Shown here one piece after another: positions 32,914 through 41,413 of a stretch of DNA of 64,000 nt. The first letter of the stretch is position 1. Each line of letters starts with the position of its first letter. A model generated the notes under the pieces. The model was not told the origin of the DNA, ran no database searches, and saw nothing but the letters and a program-made list of their open reading frames with translations. The DNA is from Rhynchopus sp. YZ270_cl-10. Its lineage: Eukaryota > Euglenozoa > Diplonemea > Diplonemida > Diplonemidae. Location of the stretch: NCBI GenBank assembly GCA_964035575.1, contig OZ037881.1:1240001-1304000 (forward strand). Reading direction: 5' to 3'. A program made the position numbers and the translations under genes.

Positions 32914-33052
32914 CACCGTAACCGCAAAAAATTATCGACCGTACTAATGTTCCACCGTAATAATGTTCGACCTTTTTCAGGATTTTTCTGGAAGTTCGAC
33001 CTTTCTTATGGTCGAACATTAGTACGGTCGATCATTTTTACGATTACGGCAC
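32914..33052. repeat. 139-bp foldback (MITE-like) element
   Basis: The left arm starts CACCGTAACCGC and runs through ATCGACCGTACTAATGTTC. The right arm has GAACATTAGTACGGTCGAT and ends ACGATTACGGCAC. Arms are about 43 bp with a few mismatches. GTTCGACC occurs twice more in the loop. Confidence 0.7.
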
Positions 33053-33775
33053 ATGCGACTCACGTGATAGACGTCTAAAGCCCAACAAGATTTATGTCCA
33101 CATACAAGGTCTTCCACCAGAGTTTCCCCCGGCTTCGATCTATCCAAGCATAGTTCACCACCCTCCCAACAATGTGTATTTCTTTACCTTAACTTTTCTG
33201 TTGCTGCATCCCATATGCTTTCTGTAGAGCGACAGCAAAAGCTCACCGCACGGGCATTTTTTTTTCATATTTTACACATTTCCCCCCGATTTTCTTATTT
33301 TTTTTTTTGTAGGGATTTCCCTTAACGAGTATGATGTCATTTTCTCTTTTCATCAAAACTGACCCACATTGAATGCGATTCATAAATATGGCCGACTCGA
33401 TATGACGTGTTGATTTTTTGTGTTTCCCCTTCCCCTGAAAGTTTTCTTTCCTGACCCCCCCAATCCCGAACGAACGGCAAAACAAACCCCTAGCCCTTTT
33501 TAGGTGACATCACCCCTGCTTTTTTGGCCAGTAATAGCGCGAATGAAAAAACGCCAACAGAGGACGCGGGATGGATCAATATTCAAGTAGGTCCGCGTGA
33601 TTTTAAAAAAGGCTAGGCTTCCACTCTGGTGGTGCTTATTAAGCGATTGTCGGCAACAAAAAGAACACAACAAAAAACAAAACCAGATGTGAATGTGAGA
33701 CATTCATACCCCCTTTTTCTCTTTCTTTAACCCTCAATCCGTAAAGGGTTAAAATAACCATTGGGCGCAGGGTTT

Positions 33776-33888
33776 TTTACTCAGTACACGGTGGCCCTGT
33801 TTGGACATGACGTGATGGGATACGAGGTCCAAAACAAGGTGAAATAACACATGTTAGGGCCTTACAGGGCCACCGTGTATGTAAAATA
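33776..33888. repeat. Inverted repeat of ~25-bp arms
   Basis: TACACGGTGGCCCTGT on the left is inverted as ACAGGGCCACCGTGTA on the right, with outer TTTAC/GTAAA also matching. The spacer is about 63 nt. Confidence 0.7.
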
Positions 33889-34076
33889 CTTTGTCGCTAC
33901 CAATGAAAAATCACTTCTCAACCTTAACAAGATTTTCCGTGTTTTGGTGGCAGTATGTTTCTGACTGCTCCGTTCACCTTCACCTCCCACCCCACCCCAT
34001 GGACACAAGCACCAGCCTATAAGCTACCAGGTTATGGCAGGTCACCTAATACAAGAACTCTGAACAAAAAAACAAA

Positions 34077-34128
34077 TATGGTGGAGTTCATCCTCAGGTG
34101 TCTACATTAATACAACCAAGTTTTCAAA
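34077..34128 (+). repeat. Dispersed repeat E1, copy 3
   Basis: TATGGTGGAGTTCATCCTCA, TGTCTACATTAATACAACC, AAGTTTTC, then a run of A. Confidence 0.75.
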
Positions 34129-34424
34129 CAAAAAAAAATGGGGCCTAAATAGACCACCGACAGTGGCACCTTCAGCCCACCCTCACCTCGGTGCTAGCTT
34201 TCATTTTTCATTGTGCCCCGTGAGTGAGGCCCCTCTCTCTTTTTAAAACATGGATGGCAGATTTGCCATCTTTTCTAAAAAAACAGCGATGCGATAAATG
34301 ACTCCTATTTTGTCAAACGTCACAATAAAAAAAAGTTCAAACCCTCTCGTATCCCAATACAAACCCTCTGGTCTGCCTTCATCTTATTTCACACTTCCCT
34401 CAAAGAGTTTTGTTAACATATAAT

Positions 34425-34709
34425 ATGGATGAAGAGTTGAGCTTTCAGGTGTCGGTGCAGCCGATAGAGAAGGGAACCGGCACGTGGCTGAAGAACGAAT
34501 GGTTGCAGTCAAATGGCGACGGGAAGCTGGGTGTTGACTGTGCGTCGCCCACTGCCTCCTCTGCGCGTGGTAGCGCTGCTTCGCCTATGCCTGTCGAGAG
34601 TTGTATAGTCGGCGACAGGGAAGAAGACTTCGATGCGTACGAACCCTCAGACGCATCCTCTTTGGATTCCTCGCTCTTCGGACCAACCAGAAAATTCTCT
34701 GATACTTAA
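34425..34709 (+). CDS. Small acidic protein, unknown
   Basis: 94 aa, MDEELSFQVSVQPIEKGTGT at the start and Ser/Asp-rich after residue 40 (REEDFDAYEPSDASSLDSS). No family is recognised and no intron is apparent. Composition differs from the surrounding T-rich DNA, which favours a real gene. The GGT microsatellite begins just after the stop. It could also be the first exon of a larger gene whose rest I cannot find. Confidence 0.4.
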   Translation: MDEELSFQVSVQPIEKGTGTWLKNEWLQSNGDGKLGVDCASPTASSARGSAASPMPVESCIVGDREEDFDAYEPSDASSLDSSLFGPTRKFSDT

Positions 34710-34710
34710 A

Positions 34711-34798
34711 AGTGGTGGTGGTGGTGGTGGTGGTGGTGGTGGTGGTGGTGGTGGTGGTGGTGGTGGTGGTGGTGGTGGTGGTGGTGGTGGTGGTGGTG
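34711..34798 (+). repeat. (GGT)n microsatellite
   Basis: About 28 tandem GGT units directly 3' of a stop codon. One frame reads as poly-glycine and is spurious. Confidence 0.95.
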
Positions 34799-35910
34799 TG
34801 TCTGAAAAGTGTTAAAAAATGGGGGTGTTATTTACACTGTGAAGTGGCGTGTGATGGGGATTTTAAAAAAAGTTGCCTGGGTTGAGAATACGGTGCTCTC
34901 CACTGATGGTCTTGACCATACTCTGATACAAGCCTGGCCCAAACCTATCGGCGGGGCGAGCTAGCTTGGGGTTCCCTTGATCCTCGTTTGCTACCTGACG
35001 AGTGGAGGCGGGAGGAGAGAATGTGGTAAGGGGAAAGTGTCCACGAAACGGTGCTCTAGTAGACGAGGTGTGGAGAGCTCACGCGAGAAGAAAAAAGCGA
35101 GGTGTGTACACGTTCAATTGTTCAATTTTTCAAAAAAAAAAAAAAGAAAATATTTTGTTTTCCGCAATACGATGCTGTTTTCCGACAGCCGAGTCAGCGT
35201 GATGTCTTTATATTTTGCTTGCATTTCCCGAAGAATTTTGTAAAATAACAGAACCGTGCTGTACTGAAAGCTTTGCCGACGGTCTTTCTGGTACCAGAAA
35301 CGATAATTTTTTGTTTGCACTTTCATTGTGTCTGCGTCCTGGATGCGTTAGTACCATCGACCTATTTCCCCCCCCTCTCAAGGAACCATTTTGAAACCGT
35401 TAAGGCAAAGCTACAGAGTGCATGGTCATATGTTAGTCTCGTTTTTGAGTTGTTGTATTGCTAGGGCGAGCCTTTTGGAAGAGGCTTCGACAACATGAAA
35501 TGCAGACCACTTTAACCAGCTGATGTGAAGTGATTTGTTGACAGAATAAAAAATAAAGCTTACATGTTTTGCTCCATGAAGTGCAGGAACCAAGGCCAAA
35601 GGTTAGCGCCCTGCCCTTCACCCTCCCCTCCCCTATTACCTCTCCCCACCTTAAAACAACCAATTTGCAAAAAGCAGTTTTAACCTCTCTCTGCCCTTCT
35701 TTTTCCTCTGGTATTCAGTCAAAGGTAACCCCTTCCTTATTTTCCTCCTCCGGCATTTCCACATGCTTGCAAGCACCGATGCTCCAGCACAACATGTGTG
35801 GTGCTCGAGTTTCCTTCCATTCTGTGTTGTGCTCTGTTTCACTGCCCCTCCTAGCTCACGTCACACCTCATAATACAGATATAAATACTACAAAAAAGAA
35901 ACACACAAAC
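34799..35910. other. Intergenic region with a duplicated 181-bp upstream block
   Basis: No gene is seen. The block 35564-35744 recurs at 44070-44250. A probable leader acceptor (ATACAG) is at 35873-35878. Confidence 0.55.
35564..35744 (+). repeat. 181-bp duplicated block, copy 1
   Basis: Begins ATGTTTTGCTCCATGAAGTG and ends near GGTAACCCCTTCC. Only a few substitutions separate it from 44070-44250. It lies 167 nt before the start codon of the RBR ligase gene. Confidence 0.85.
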
Positions 35911-38900
35911 ATGACTACCGTCACACCGATGCCCACGGCTATGCCTGCAGAGAAGAACCTGCGTGTGGTTGTGGTGGTCGACACGACGGGGTCGATGGGG
36001 CACTACTGCACATCCCTGAGCGACACGCTGCCGCAGATCTTCTCGGTGCTGAGAGTGCTGACGGCAGGGCGTGGACAGGTCGACATTGTGGCGTACGAGG
36101 ACTACTGCGACGGGACGAACCTGTTGAGGACATGCTACGGGGACGAGGCGGCGGCAACGAAGTTCGCAGGGGGGCTGCGTGCAGGTGGTGGTGGGGACAC
36201 ACCCGAGGCTTCGAAGACAGCGTTGAACGAGGTTGTGCGGCACCTGCGTGAGGCAGAGGAGATGCACACGATTGTGCTGTTCTACACAGACGCACCGCCG
36301 CACAGTGCACGCACCGGGGGCAGCAACTACGAGAAGGAGAAGAAGGCGCTTGCACAGATGCAGCCCGGTGCGGACTGGATGGCTATCACACGTGCCCTGC
36401 GAGAGGTGGGGGTGTCGAAGACGTACACCTTTGTGCCGCCGCACCACGACGACGTGGTGGTGCGCTTCCAGGCCCTCCTCGGCCCCGTGGTGACGCTCCC
36501 CGACACATGGCCCGCGACCATCACGAAGATGACGATGGGTGTGCTCCTGCAGCTCATGGGGCAGGACTTCGCAGACGAGGCCCTGGGGGCGTGCGTGACG
36601 CGCTTTGTGAGCGGGCCTGCCCTGGACGGGCTGAGCGAGTCGTTGTGTGCGGGCTACCTGGAGGCGTCGGTCAGGAACGAGACACGTGCAGGGGACTCAG
36701 CGAAGGTGGAGCAGCTGGTGCTGATGGGCTTCGGGGACGCTGTGGCTGTGGAGGCACTGCGTAGGAGCGACGGGAACGCAGAGGTGGCTGTGGACCTGCT
36801 TGTGAGGTGGCGCGGGGTTGTGGTGGAGGACGAGCAGCAGAAGAATGCGGGGCTTGTGTCGCTGCAGCGTGGGACGCTTGACTTTGCACCTGTGGAGGGG
36901 TGGGCATGCGACCTGCAGGCCTTGGCACCGCTCTTTGAGAAGGACGAGAGCTTCCGTGAAGTAGTGTTCCGGACGCTGCGGGAGCTGATTGTGCCTGACA
37001 AGGCGGAGCGTGCGCTTGCGCTGACGTACAACCGCGTGGTGGGGCTGCTGTGGCGTCTGGCGTGCAGGCGCCGTGAGGACGACCGTCTTGCAGGTCTGGC
37101 GGAGGCGCTGAGTCAGTGTGTGGGCAACCTGGAGGGGGAGCAGCAGACACAGCTGCGGACGTGGATAGACGAGTCGTACGACAGGTCGGCGGAGGTGTGC
37201 GAGCTCGTGGCGGGTGCCGGGGCGGGTGCGGGTGTGTACGTGCTGGAGGCGGGGCCTGGGGTGGTGCTGCCGTCGAAGGACGACATGCGGTCGCTTGTGC
37301 ACTCCCCGACACCGGCAGTGCTTGCTGCGGTGCAGAAGCTGCTGACGTGTGTCGTGTTTGTGGACGCCACGCAGGCAGACGCTATGGAGCTGCCGCACAC
37401 CAGCCCTACCGACGGGAGCGGGAAGGTGCCGCTGTGGGCGCCGGCGGCGTTTGACGACCACCAGCTGTTCTCGATGCTCCCGTCGCTGGCGCTGCCAGGG
37501 CTGCTGGTGACACAGTACCCTGCGTGCATCATTGCGATACTCGCCTACCTGAGCGGGAACGAGCACCTGAAGGGGCGGGCGGCGGCACTCCTGGAGCGTG
37601 TCAAGGGGCGGTGGATCCCGAAGATCGAGAAGCTGGAGGACTACCCCGAGATCCTGGCGGCAGGGTTTGTGCGTCTTGTGGTGCGTGTGCCGGAGTTCCT
37701 GACGGAGGAGGAGACGGCGCTGTACGGGACGATCGACAAGGTGCTGCGGGTGCGTAAGGCACAGAACATGCGTGTCGACGTGCGGTGTGGGTACCGCCCG
37801 AAGAAGGAGCGTCTGTACCACGACGAGAAGGCGGTGTGCTCGCAGTGCAAGACCGCACGCTCGCTGACGCTGATGAAGGGCGGCGTGTGCGGGCTGTGCC
37901 ACGAGGCTGCCACGCGTGCGCAGCGTGGCGACGATGCCGCTGCTGGGGACGGCCCTGCCAGTGCAGAGCCTGCGGAGGGGCAGTCGCACCTTGCGGAGTG
38001 CAAGACATGCAGTGTTGTGTACGCTGTTGTGAACCCTGCCCTGCTGAACGTGGCGCCGAAGTGCTGGTACTGCCGCACGGGGGGCGTGGCGCCTGCTGTG
38101 GAGTGCACAGGGTGCAGGAACAGGTTTGTGCGTCCCGACGGCGTGGCAGAGGGTGCAGCGACGACGTGTGGGGAGTGCGCCCACCGCCCCACAGACTGCG
38201 TGCACGTCGAGGAGGCGGTGTACAGCAAGCTGCAGGCGGAGAACCCTGTGCTGTACGGACTGCTGGGGCACACGCCTGCGGACGAGGAGGCGCTCTCGTC
38301 GACCATGAGCACGTACAAGCTGTGGAACAAGCACCCAGAGCTGTTTGCAGAGCCGTCTGCAGAAGCAGTAGCAGAGACGGCTACACCAGCACTGACCTGG
38401 AAGAAGCACAGTGTGATGAACGCTGCTGAGGTGTGTGCGCAGATCACCACACGCGTGTCCAAGGGGGACCTGGCAGATATGTGCAACCTGTGCTTTGAGG
38501 ACGTCGCCGTGGCAGGGCTTGAGAGTGCGTGTGGGACCTGCAGCAACGTGGCGTGCCAGAAGTGTCTGAAGGCGTGGTACTCTTCGATGAAGCCTGGGTG
38601 TGTGTACACCCCCACGCTTGGGCTGTGCCCGTTCTGCAAGCGCCGCCCGTTGGGGAGCACGCTGGCGAAGTACAACAAGCGCGCCTGTGCGGTGGTGACG
38701 AGCAAGAAGCACCGTGTGGGGGAGGACGAGCTGCGTGCGGATATGTGCTACGCGTGGTGTGCGACGTGCTACAAGGTGAAGGAGGCCTTCCCGAAGGTGT
38801 GCGGGGCACGTGTCGACGAGGACAGGATCAAGGCCTTCCGCTGCCACGGCTGTGTGGAGGACGCTGCACGCAAGGAGGCAGAGGCCGCAGCACTGCGCAA

Positions 38901-39105
38901 GGGTGTGGCGGAGACTGCCCTTGCCGACCCTGCGTCGCTGCAGTGCCCAAAGTGCGCCGCCCCCACCTTCAAGGCGCACGGCTGCAACCACATCTCCTGC
39001 CTTTGCGGCTGCGAGTGGTGCTGGGAGTGTGGCGGCGACTTCACAAACGAGGACATCTACGCACACATGATGGACGCGCACGGAGGCATTGGCATTGAGT
39101 ACTGA
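35911..39105 (+). CDS. vWA-UBA-RBR-type E3 ubiquitin ligase
   Basis: Single exon, 1064 aa. The ATG at 35911 follows AATACAG by 32 nt and is chosen over the longer open frame. Residues 15-215 form a von Willebrand A domain with MIDAS VVVVVDTTGSM. About 264-297 is a UBA domain (VEQLVLMGFGDAVAVEALRR). A helical middle part follows. From about 645 there are several CxxC pairs, then a RING-like domain (MCNLCFEDV...CQKCLKAWY...CPFCKRRP, about 857-912). The C-terminus (about 1010-1050) reads LQCPKCAAPTFKAHGCNHIS, CLCG, CEWCWECGGDF, the RING2/Rcat pattern with its GCNHxxC and catalytic-type cysteine. It would transfer ubiquitin through a thioester. vWA plus UBA plus RBR on one chain is unusual. GC3 is high and the gene looks intact. 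Confidence 0.85.
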   Translation: MTTVTPMPTAMPAEKNLRVVVVVDTTGSMGHYCTSLSDTLPQIFSVLRVLTAGRGQVDIVAYEDYCDGTNLLRTCYGDEAAATKFAGGLRAGGGGDTPEASKTALNEVVRHLREAEEMHTIVLFYTDAPPHSARTGGSNYEKEKKALAQMQPGADWMAITRALREVGVSKTYTFVPPHHDDVVVRFQALLGPVVTLPDTWPATITKMTMGVLLQLMGQDFADEALGACVTRFVSGPALDGLSESLCAGYLEASVRNETRAGDSAKVEQLVLMGFGDAVAVEALRRSDGNAEVAVDLLVRWRGVVVEDEQQKNAGLVSLQRGTLDFAPVEGWACDLQALAPLFEKDESFREVVFRTLRELIVPDKAERALALTYNRVVGLLWRLACRRREDDRLAGLAEALSQCVGNLEGEQQTQLRTWIDESYDRSAEVCELVAGAGAGAGVYVLEAGPGVVLPSKDDMRSLVHSPTPAVLAAVQKLLTCVVFVDATQADAMELPHTSPTDGSGKVPLWAPAAFDDHQLFSMLPSLALPGLLVTQYPACIIAILAYLSGNEHLKGRAAALLERVKGRWIPKIEKLEDYPEILAAGFVRLVVRVPEFLTEEETALYGTIDKVLRVRKAQNMRVDVRCGYRPKKERLYHDEKAVCSQCKTARSLTLMKGGVCGLCHEAATRAQRGDDAAAGDGPASAEPAEGQSHLAECKTCSVVYAVVNPALLNVAPKCWYCRTGGVAPAVECTGCRNRFVRPDGVAEGAATTCGECAHRPTDCVHVEEAVYSKLQAENPVLYGLLGHTPADEEALSSTMSTYKLWNKHPELFAEPSAEAVAETATPALTWKKHSVMNAAEVCAQITTRVSKGDLADMCNLCFEDVAVAGLESACGTCSNVACQKCLKAWYSSMKPGCVYTPTLGLCPFCKRRPLGSTLAKYNKRACAVVTSKKHRVGEDELRADMCYAWCATCYKVKEAFPKVCGARVDEDRIKAFRCHGCVEDAARKEAEAAALRKGVAETALADPASLQCPKCAAPTFKAHGCNHISCLCGCEWCWECGGDFTNEDIYAHMMDAHGGIGIEY

Positions 39106-39339
39106 TCCTGTGGTGAGGGTTAGGGTTGATGGAGTGCTTGGGAGGGCCGGGGTTACAACATGTGTAGGAAGTGGGAACACACCACCAAACCAACCACTGC
39201 TTTACAACATAAAAGCCAACCACCATTCAGCGCAGTCCGAAAAATGCCACCCAACAAACACAACGTGAGTTGTTATGATCTAACCTTCCATTGGGCGTGC
39301 ACGGTTGCGACTTCATTTTGATTTTCTTTTTTGGTTTGT

Positions 39340-39375
39340 GTCTAAGTACATGAGACTTGGGTTCATCTTACCTAC
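39340..39375 (+). repeat. Dispersed repeat A
   Basis: TCTAAGTACATGAGACTTGG then GTTCATCTTACC. The stem CTAAGT pairs with ACTTGG through a G-U, differing from other copies yet keeping the hairpin. Confidence 0.55.
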
Positions 39376-39394
39376 TTTGTCGTTTTGTCTTTGT

Positions 39395-39914
39395 CAACTT
39401 ACCTTCCTTCACCCCCCTGTAAGGGCAACCGTAGGTGAAGTAAGGTATAGTATTGAAATCGATGTGGGGGGGGAGTAAAGGGTCAATTTTACAAAACCAG
39501 ATTTTGAGGAAAATTTTAGCCGAAAATGGGCCCCACGTATAAGCAACCGGGCTCATATTTCTCAAAATTTAAGTGGTCAAAAAATTGTCCAATTTTCGAG
39601 ATTGACCCCACCACTGCACGGGCGGAGCCCAAAAATGCAAATAAGGACCCTTTTCAACTTACCTTCCTTCACCCCCCTGTAAGGGCAACCGTAGGTGAAG
39701 TAAGGTATAGTATTGAAATCGATGTGGGGGGGGAGTAAAGGGTCAATTTTACAAAACCAGATTTTGAGGAAAATTTTAGCCGAAAATGGGCCCCACGTAT
39801 AAGCAACCGGGCTCATATTTCTCAAAATTTAAGTGGTCAAAAAATTGTCCAATTTTCGAGATTGACCCCACCACTGCACGGGCGGAGCCCAAAAATGCAA
39901 ATAAGGACCCTTTT
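39395..39914 (+). repeat. 260-bp tandem duplication
   Basis: Copies 39395-39654 and 39655-39914 are nearly identical. Each begins CAACTTACCTTCCTTCACCC and contains the inverse GTGAAGTAAGGTA 25 nt later, a 13-bp hairpin, and later CGAGATTGACCCCACCACTG, related to repeat D. Confidence 0.95.
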
Positions 39915-40119
39915 TAATTTGTTCTCTTGAAATGTATAATTTCATGTTTTCGCGAAAAAAATAACAACTGATCCCTACAAGGGTTGAAGGAAGGTGGTTG
40001 AAAATAACAAGAACAACAAGAACAACTAATTGCTAAGAAAAAAGCGGGGTGTGCTGTGGAAAACTCCGCGCGATTTTCGAAGCCACCGTAGCATCCTGGC
40101 GATTTGCTGGAGGTGCTGA

Positions 40120-40312
40120 TGCGCCTGGTGTGATCGATGTGTTGTAGTCTGTGCATTCTGTGTTCCTTCCGCACTGCTCCAACGACGACGACAATGTGGG
40201 GAGCCTGTGGACAACTACGAGCTGGAACACGCCGAGCCTGCCGAGCCGACGTCCAACAACGCTATCGAGCAGATGGTGCTGGATGAAGAGGACAGCCCCC
40301 CTTCTTGAACGT
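40120..40312 (+). CDS. Possible terminal exon of an unresolved small gene
   Basis: The open frame ends in VDNYELEHAEPAEPTSNNAI followed by an acidic DEEDSPPS tail and a stop. Codon choice (GAC, AAC, GAG, CTG) is like the neighbouring genes and unlike the surrounding DNA. There is no start codon, and the only nearby acceptor (40147) does not match a phase-0 join to 39244-39264. Treat as a hint. Confidence 0.25.
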
Positions 40313-40600
40313 TTCAGATGCTGGCGTCCCAGTGGGTCTGTCAGCGTACGAAGAGCGTTAGCATACCTGCAGAAGAGCAGAATGCTGGGCGTGTTGTAGA
40401 TTATTTCTACAGGATGGAGTTCCACATCACACCCCGTTTTTTTTCCGATAGCAATTACTTGTTTTTTTTTGTTTTTTGTTTTGTTTTGCCGGGACGCAGA
40501 TCCCGCTGATACCATGATCGGTGTGTCAATGCACCAGGAGTATCGCTCCCGCCCCCTTTTTTTTAATTTTAATTTTTTTTCCCACTCCACCCCGTTACAG

Positions 40601-40636
40601 CCACTATCACGAGCGGGCTGTTGTATTTCAAGTCAA
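40601..40636 (+). repeat. Dispersed repeat C
   Basis: CACTATCACGAGCGGGCTGT then TGTATTTCAAGTCA. An A copy follows about 70 nt later. Confidence 0.55.
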
Positions 40637-40705
40637 CCACCCCCCCTTTTTTTTGTCAGGGGGAAGAAAACCAGGTGTAGCTTATTTCGGATTGGTTTTT
40701 TTTGT

Positions 40706-40734
40706 CCACGAGGGCTTCGGTTCATCTTGCCATG
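40706..40734 (+). repeat. Dispersed repeat A, partial
   Basis: CCACGAGGGCTTCGGTTCAT then CTTGCC; the left half is missing. Confidence 0.45.
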
Positions 40735-41073
40735 AGTGCCTCTTTTTTTAGTGTAGACATTCTCCAACCACTGTTACACCTTTTTTCTCCCCCACAACCT
40801 GAAACATGACGCTGCCTCTCTAACCTTTTAATAAAAGGCTTGGCCGATTTCTACCGCTTCAACACACCTAACGTACGGCGTTGTGTTTCATTGTTCCTGT
40901 GTGGCAATTCCTTTAGGCTAAGGAGAAAAGGGATGGGGGATTTTTTATTTTGGATCTCAAGACAGCACACCAAAAAGTCCTTTACTCGTAGGCTGGTGTG
41001 CTGAATGTGATTTATTGTGTGCCCCCCCGGATCTCGAAGACATGTTATCAATTATTCAATTATGCAAAACCCA

Positions 41074-41124
41074 TAGTGGAGTTCATCCTCGGGTGTCTAC
41101 ACTAATACAACCAAGTTTTCAAAA
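41074..41124 (+). repeat. Dispersed repeat E1, copy 4
   Basis: TAGTGGAGTTCATCCTCGGG, TGTCTACACTAATACAACC, AAGTTTTC, then a long A/G run (AAAAAAAAGAAAAGAAAAG). This is the cleanest copy. Confidence 0.8.
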
Positions 41125-41413
41125 AAAAGAAAAGAAAAGAAAACAACAAAAAGGCAAGGGATCCTAAACGTAGGATTCCTAAGCACAAGAGAATCGACCT
41201 GCCTAAGCAAACAGTAAGGTGAAGTACATTGTCTTACCGCTCTCAAAAAGCATCAGCGAAAATGTAAAAAGGGGCATTTGTTGGATATATCAAAATAAGA
41301 GAGGGTGGGTGTTATTTTTCCCGATTTCATTGTTCCGACTCCCGACTGCTATTCCACTCTACACCTACCACAACTACAGATTCTTTTTTATTATAAAAGC
41401 TTTCCATCAAACC

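Larger units (their letters stand above)
32139..34424. other. Long intergenic region with small palindromes
   Basis: 2.3 kb with no supported gene. It carries repeat A (32832), a 139-bp foldback (32914), a 113-bp inverted repeat (33776), E1 copy 3 (34077) and a short GCCCCCC/GGGGGGC hairpin near 32350. Confidence 0.6.
39106..41413. other. Intergenic region with tandem duplication and unresolved coding-like pieces
   Basis: 2.3 kb. It holds repeat A (39340), a 260-bp tandem duplication (39395-39914), C (40601), A (40706) and E1 (41074). A short start MPPNKHN at 39244 followed by GTGAGT, and coding-like stretches at 40120-40312 and 40318-40440, hint at a small spliced gene that I could not assemble with consistent phases. 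Confidence 0.5.

Noticed and set aside
34633-34815. Poly-glycine frame
   Set aside because: Reading of the GGT microsatellite after a stop codon.
36697-39180. 827-aa open frame on the minus strand opposite the RBR ligase gene
   Set aside because: Its translation is a His/Arg/Leu-rich shadow of a GC-rich coding region; no domain, and the opposite strand has clear motifs.
39395-39914. Possible CRISPR-like repeat array
   Set aside because: Only two long head-to-tail copies with no spacers, in a eukaryotic genome.
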